NCBI GenBank assembly: GCA_019400425.1
Contig: JAFREE010000253.1
Location: 1 to 23,260, forward strand
Length of the DNA stretch: 23,260 bases
From: Hymenochaete sp. R1
Taxonomy: Eukaryota; Basidiomycota; Agaricomycetes; Hymenochaetales; Hymenochaetaceae
Direction: 5' to 3'
Shown: piece after piece, positions 20,303 through 23,260 of the stretch
Layout: every line of letters starts with the position of its first letter
How positions within the stretch are numbered: position 1 is the first letter of the stretch
Notes under the pieces: generated by a model
Database searches by the model: none
Told to the model about the DNA's origin: nothing
Seen by the model: only the letters and a program-made list of their open reading frames with translations
Made by a program: the position numbers and the translations under genes

Positions 20303-20626
20303 TGTCGTTCCTTGTGTTAGTTAGTGAAAAATGGAAAACTTAACTTAAAGCGTAATCGAATGCAATATCATCATGGGATTACAAGAATAGAGACAGACAC
20401 ACGGGTTGGCGCAATGTATGACAGTGTTGAGACAATCGAAAACTACGCAAGACAAACAAGGGCGGTACGTTGTACGGAACATACTACGACATGTTTTTTT
20501 AAGATAACAAATCAACAGAAAAAACTAAATAGAATGAAATCGAAAAACAGAGAGTGTTTTTTGGGCACTGGATAAATAACCCCCACGAAGGCTATACACC
20601 GGTTTGGGGAGGTGGGCTCCGCCTTT
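20303..20626. other. Short AT-rich spacer
   Basis: A-rich spacer between the converging integrase relic and alpha-kinase relic. I see no gene; it contains many poly-A runs and no hairpin I would call a signal. Confidence 0.4.
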
Positions 20627-21474
20627 CTACTCGACATGTGCGTCGTCCGCGCATTGATCGGGCGACCGCTGAGTTCCCGGGTCAGACTCACCTTCAGCGT
20701 CTTCCTCCTCTCTCAGAACGCGACAGTACTGGTTATCAGAACAAGAAACCAAGTGCGTCTGAAGAAGAGGCACGATCTGTCGCTCATCGGACCAGAAATT
20801 GAACGATCCGCTGACGTACGGGTAGTGCGCGGTACTACAACCAGCCGTCAGTAACAAGACTATGGACACCGAGCAGGCGACTCACGCGTGACACTGGAAA
20901 TCGAAAAGCACGGGTTCCCCTTCCTTGTTCCTGTCTCGCGGATGAGCAACTATGGAAAAGAACGCAAGCGGGAGAATAAAGTACCTTGCAGATCACAAAG
21001 AAGGACCTGCCTATCCGTCACCATATATACCCGAAATGCGCAAAGGCGTGAACGAGCTTCTCCAGATCCGTTGAAGGATTAGCCTTGGATTTGTCAGTGC
21101 CAGAGAACTTAACCAACTCTGTCGTTGGGTGATAGTCGATTATCGGGGCGAGCAGGAGATAATTTGACTCGAGGCTGGTTGCCTTCGGGATCGTCGTCAG
21201 CGTGCCCTACTCGAGCCCAAAACCCGTCCTGAACTTTAGCCAGGAAGGAGCCTTCGACATTGAGAACGATGTCTACAACCATCCAGCGTAAAAGTGATAC
21301 GAAAAAGTACGTAAAGGGTAGCGACCCACATTTTGAGACATCACATCCCGATCTGAGCAGGATGGAACAGAACACCTTGAAAAGCTGAGAAACTATGGCA
21401 GCGAGGTCGAGTTCAGATGTCAACCACATCTCGATTCTCAGCGTCTCCATCCTTGCAGTCTCGTGCAACTTCAT
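20627..21474 (-). pseudogene. Alpha-type protein kinase-like pseudogene
   Basis: Minus-strand blocks: VLNVEGSFLAK (about 21260), LESNYLLLAPIIDYHPTTE, LVKFSGTDKSKANPSTDL, LVHAFAHFGY (about 21025), DRQVLLCDLQ, PVLFDFQCHA, and after a 51-bp intron (20835-20885) a C-terminal part with FNFWSDERQIVPLLQ and CRVLREEE. The order 'KFTG-T ... AFAHF ... LLVCDLQG ... LFDPQ-HT ... C' is that of the alpha-kinase domain (eEF2 kinase/myosin heavy-chain kinase type), which is expanded in mushroom genomes. Two frames must be joined near 21190, and a TATATA slippage at about 21026 breaks the frame between AFAHFGY and DRQVLLCDLQ. Upstream N-lobe motifs are poorly preserved. Active kinase is unlikely. The 3' end of the next minus-strand gene is only about 210 bp upstream. 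Confidence 0.65.
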
Positions 21475-21686
21475 GCTTCAGAAACCCGACGGCCTGCGCG
21501 GTGCTGCTGATGGAACCCTGAAATCGCATGTGGGGTGGCCTGAGAGAAAGACATCGACAGCGCAAACGATCACAAGCACCTTTATGAACGTCTTTGACCC
21601 ACAGTAACACGGCCAATGTGCAAAAAAAGTCCATTCTCCGAGTCTAAGGACTAAATACCAAAGACGGAACACTTCCGAGTCATTGT

Positions 21687-23260
21687 TTAAAGATCATCCA
21701 TCCGTTTAATGATGTCATAGTCGCTACCTCCTACCCCTACCCCTACCCCTACCCCTACCTCTACCAGGGTACCAACGAAGGTATATATATCGTCTATCAA
21801 GCGGGTTCGCTCTTCAGGCTTCGAAAAGTCGTAGCTCTCAGGACTGAAATGGACCTAAATTGATAATTCTCAAATGATAATGGCTAATGCTATCGGAATC
21901 ACTCACCTTGCCACCTTTCTTGAACATAAGCCAGCTTTCTACAACACCCATCTTTTTCATGTACAGACAAAGCAGGGAAAAGGTGGAACCATCGACGTCC
22001 CCTTGCCTCCCGCCACCTTCTTTTGCCAAGATCGCACTCGCAATTTTAACCATGGCTGCCCCCTGGAACTTCAGACGGTTCCCTGCACCTTCTTCGCTAG
22101 CATCAGATCCTTCGACCCCGATTAGAATCCGAGGCATTCCATTCTTCAACAATCCGAAATCGTTGTAATAACGGTATTTCTTCAATCGTCGACCGCCCTC
22201 AGTTTTGACGACTACCTGCCAGGGGCATTCGTCATGGCGACTTACAACAAATAAATAAGACGAAACCTTAAAGAAAATTCCGTAGCTGACGTACCCTAGG
22301 CATTTGAATTTAGAGTTTTTAAGGTCAGGCGCAGTACAAATGGTCCTCAAATGAGCGATTATCAAGAGCTCCGCGATGCTGACCGTCATGTTCATGTCCT
22401 TAGAGCCCCAAAGCTCACGCTTGTGGTGTACAATGCTCAGAGCATGTGAAATGCCGAACGCCTTCACGCACTGCAGAGGAAATGGCACAGAAGGCGAATC
22501 CCAACTTGAATGTGGTACAGATCGTCCTCCGGCGGAGAGAATCTGGCTTGCCCTCTTTGCCAAGCATCCGAGATAATGAGCAAAAACCAGTGATAACAGA
22601 GAGATTTGAATGACAAACTTGAAGAAGGTTGTCTGAATCTTTGCACTTCATTTCAACGAATGGTTCCAACGCTCCTTCGAGATCGATTCGCTTAATCGAA
22701 GTGATTCCGTTGATAAATATATCCACATCTGTGATCGTAGCTTGGTCAGCCACTTCGACTTTCATGAGCACATTCGGAAAGTCGATGTTGAATTGTTTAA
22801 CAAAAGCTGGATCAGTTCTTTTGTCCGCTTAAAATGGTATAACGATCAGCTATACCGACAACGAGGGGGACTTTAGAGAACTGAGAACTGCCGCTTACCT
22901 AGTGTCTCTGGCGGAATAAGAAAGAGGAAAGAACGCATCAGAAAGGTTTTACAATGCTTCCAGAGGCGAGAGCATACTTCCCGCTTTCAATAGATCTCTA
23001 CGTTCAAAATCGCTACGCAAGGCCGCTGTGAGCCTTACAACGCGCTTACCACCAATGATTGGTGGGAAATCGCACTCATCGAACACCTCCTGCACCGAAT
23101 CACTATCACCATCGAAGATGTGTAAGAGTCCTTGATAGGAGAGGGTTGTTTTACTTTCAAGAGCTTTTTGGACTTCGCTTGAGTTCCACTCTACCGCGTA
23201 GTAAGTGAGAACTCTTTGTAATTCTTGAATGTGCTCGCCAGGGCCAAGGGCGCTCTCGAG
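21687..23260 (-). CDS. Conserved mushroom protein of unknown function, 3' part of gene, six exons seen
   Basis: Minus-strand exons: 22978-23260 (cut by the window edge), a 9-bp exon 22899-22907, 22619-22827, 22295-22554, 21907-22240, 21687-21854. The 1263 nt read without a stop to TAA (420 residues). The 54-bp intron 22241-22294 is in frame, so it could be retained. Segments such as LSYQGLLHIFDGDSDSVQ, RSVPHSSWDSPSVPFPLQC, VKAFGISHALSIVHH, VSIAELLIIAHLRTICTA, YRYYNDFGLLKNGMPRIL and FSLLCLYMKKMGVVESWLM match the wording of a family with many copies in Agaricomycete genomes; I know no function or catalytic motif for it. The last exon contains Val-Gly repeats from the CTACCC repeat. There is no signal peptide or membrane segment in the part seen. 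Six consecutive junctions keep frame, so the gene looks intact. Confidence 0.75.
21731..21758. repeat. CTACCC hexanucleotide repeat within coding exon
   Basis: Nearly five CTACCC units, read on the minus strand as GTA GGG codons giving (Val-Gly)5 inside the last exon of the 21687-23260 gene. A 6-bp unit keeps frame whatever its copy number. Confidence 0.9.
22899..22907 (-). other. Nine-base microexon
   Basis: On the minus strand AGACACTAG is preceded by a pyrimidine-rich ...TTCCGCCAG and followed by GTAAGCGG. Including it joins 22978-23260 to 22619-22827 in frame (phase 1 on both sides), adding Thr-Leu. Direct joining of the larger exons would also keep frame since nine is divisible by three, so the microexon rests on its strong splice signals. 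Confidence 0.5.

Noticed and set aside
21731..21758. Telomere-like repeat
   Set aside because: The unit is CTACCC, not the CCCTAA common in fungi, the tract is under five units and it reads in frame inside an exon.
21874..22168. Plus-strand ORFs of 83 and 93 codons
   Set aside because: They lie opposite a well-supported exon of the minus-strand gene and have no family match.
1..23260. CRISPR arrays or a bacterial-type operon
   Set aside because: No spaced direct repeats and no polycistronic layout; the introns mark the DNA as eukaryotic.

Overview
The window looks like nuclear DNA of a filamentous basidiomycete, most likely an Agaricomycete. Genes are split by many short GT-AG introns (about 45-75 bp), often with CTNAC/CTGAC-like branch sites. 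The recognisable protein families (a WD40 protein with a C-terminal membrane segment, a GRAM-GT28 sterol glucosyltransferase, an alpha-type kinase, an integrase-core element, a Ty1/copia element) are all familiar from mushroom-type genomes. No rRNA, tRNA or CRISPR was found. All gene models were spliced by eye, and family names come from recalled sequence similarity, not from a search.

Layout. 349-1948 (+): eight-exon gene with a SAP-like motif. 2183-2491 (+): doubtful small gene. 2544-2704: palindrome-rich fold-back repeat with five ACGCGT sites, abutting a decayed fragment of the ABCE1/RLI1 ATPase (2696-2920). 2921-4799: orphan coding traces. 4800-5289 (+): fragment of a BRR2-type spliceosomal helicase. 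5855-7403 (-): seven-exon WD40 gene, intact. 8836-9612 (+): intact three-exon gene of unknown function. 10431-11120 (+): broken Ty1/copia protease/pre-integrase fragment. 11838-14297 (-): sterol 3-beta-glucosyltransferase pseudogene with conserved introns but several frameshifts. 16371-16805 (-): diverged ubiquitin (K48E, K63R) followed in frame by two collapsed ubiquitin repeats. 17507-18614 (-): two unassigned frames, one starting in an Asp/Glu run made by a TCC microsatellite. 18714-20302 (+): integrase-core transposase-like pseudogene. 20627-21474 (-): alpha-kinase-like pseudogene. 21687-23260 (-): 3' part of an intact multi-exon gene of a mushroom family of unknown function, running off the right edge.

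Overall reading. Intact genes alternate with relics of both mobile elements and housekeeping genes. The relics carry frameshifts, stops and internal deletions, while neighbouring genes splice cleanly over six to eight exons. Real decay is therefore more likely than uniformly poor sequence. I see no operon-like or pathway-like cooperation between the genes. The window is best described as a gene-poor, relic-rich accessory region. The most unusual single object is the open ubiquitin variant lacking both main chain-forming lysines.
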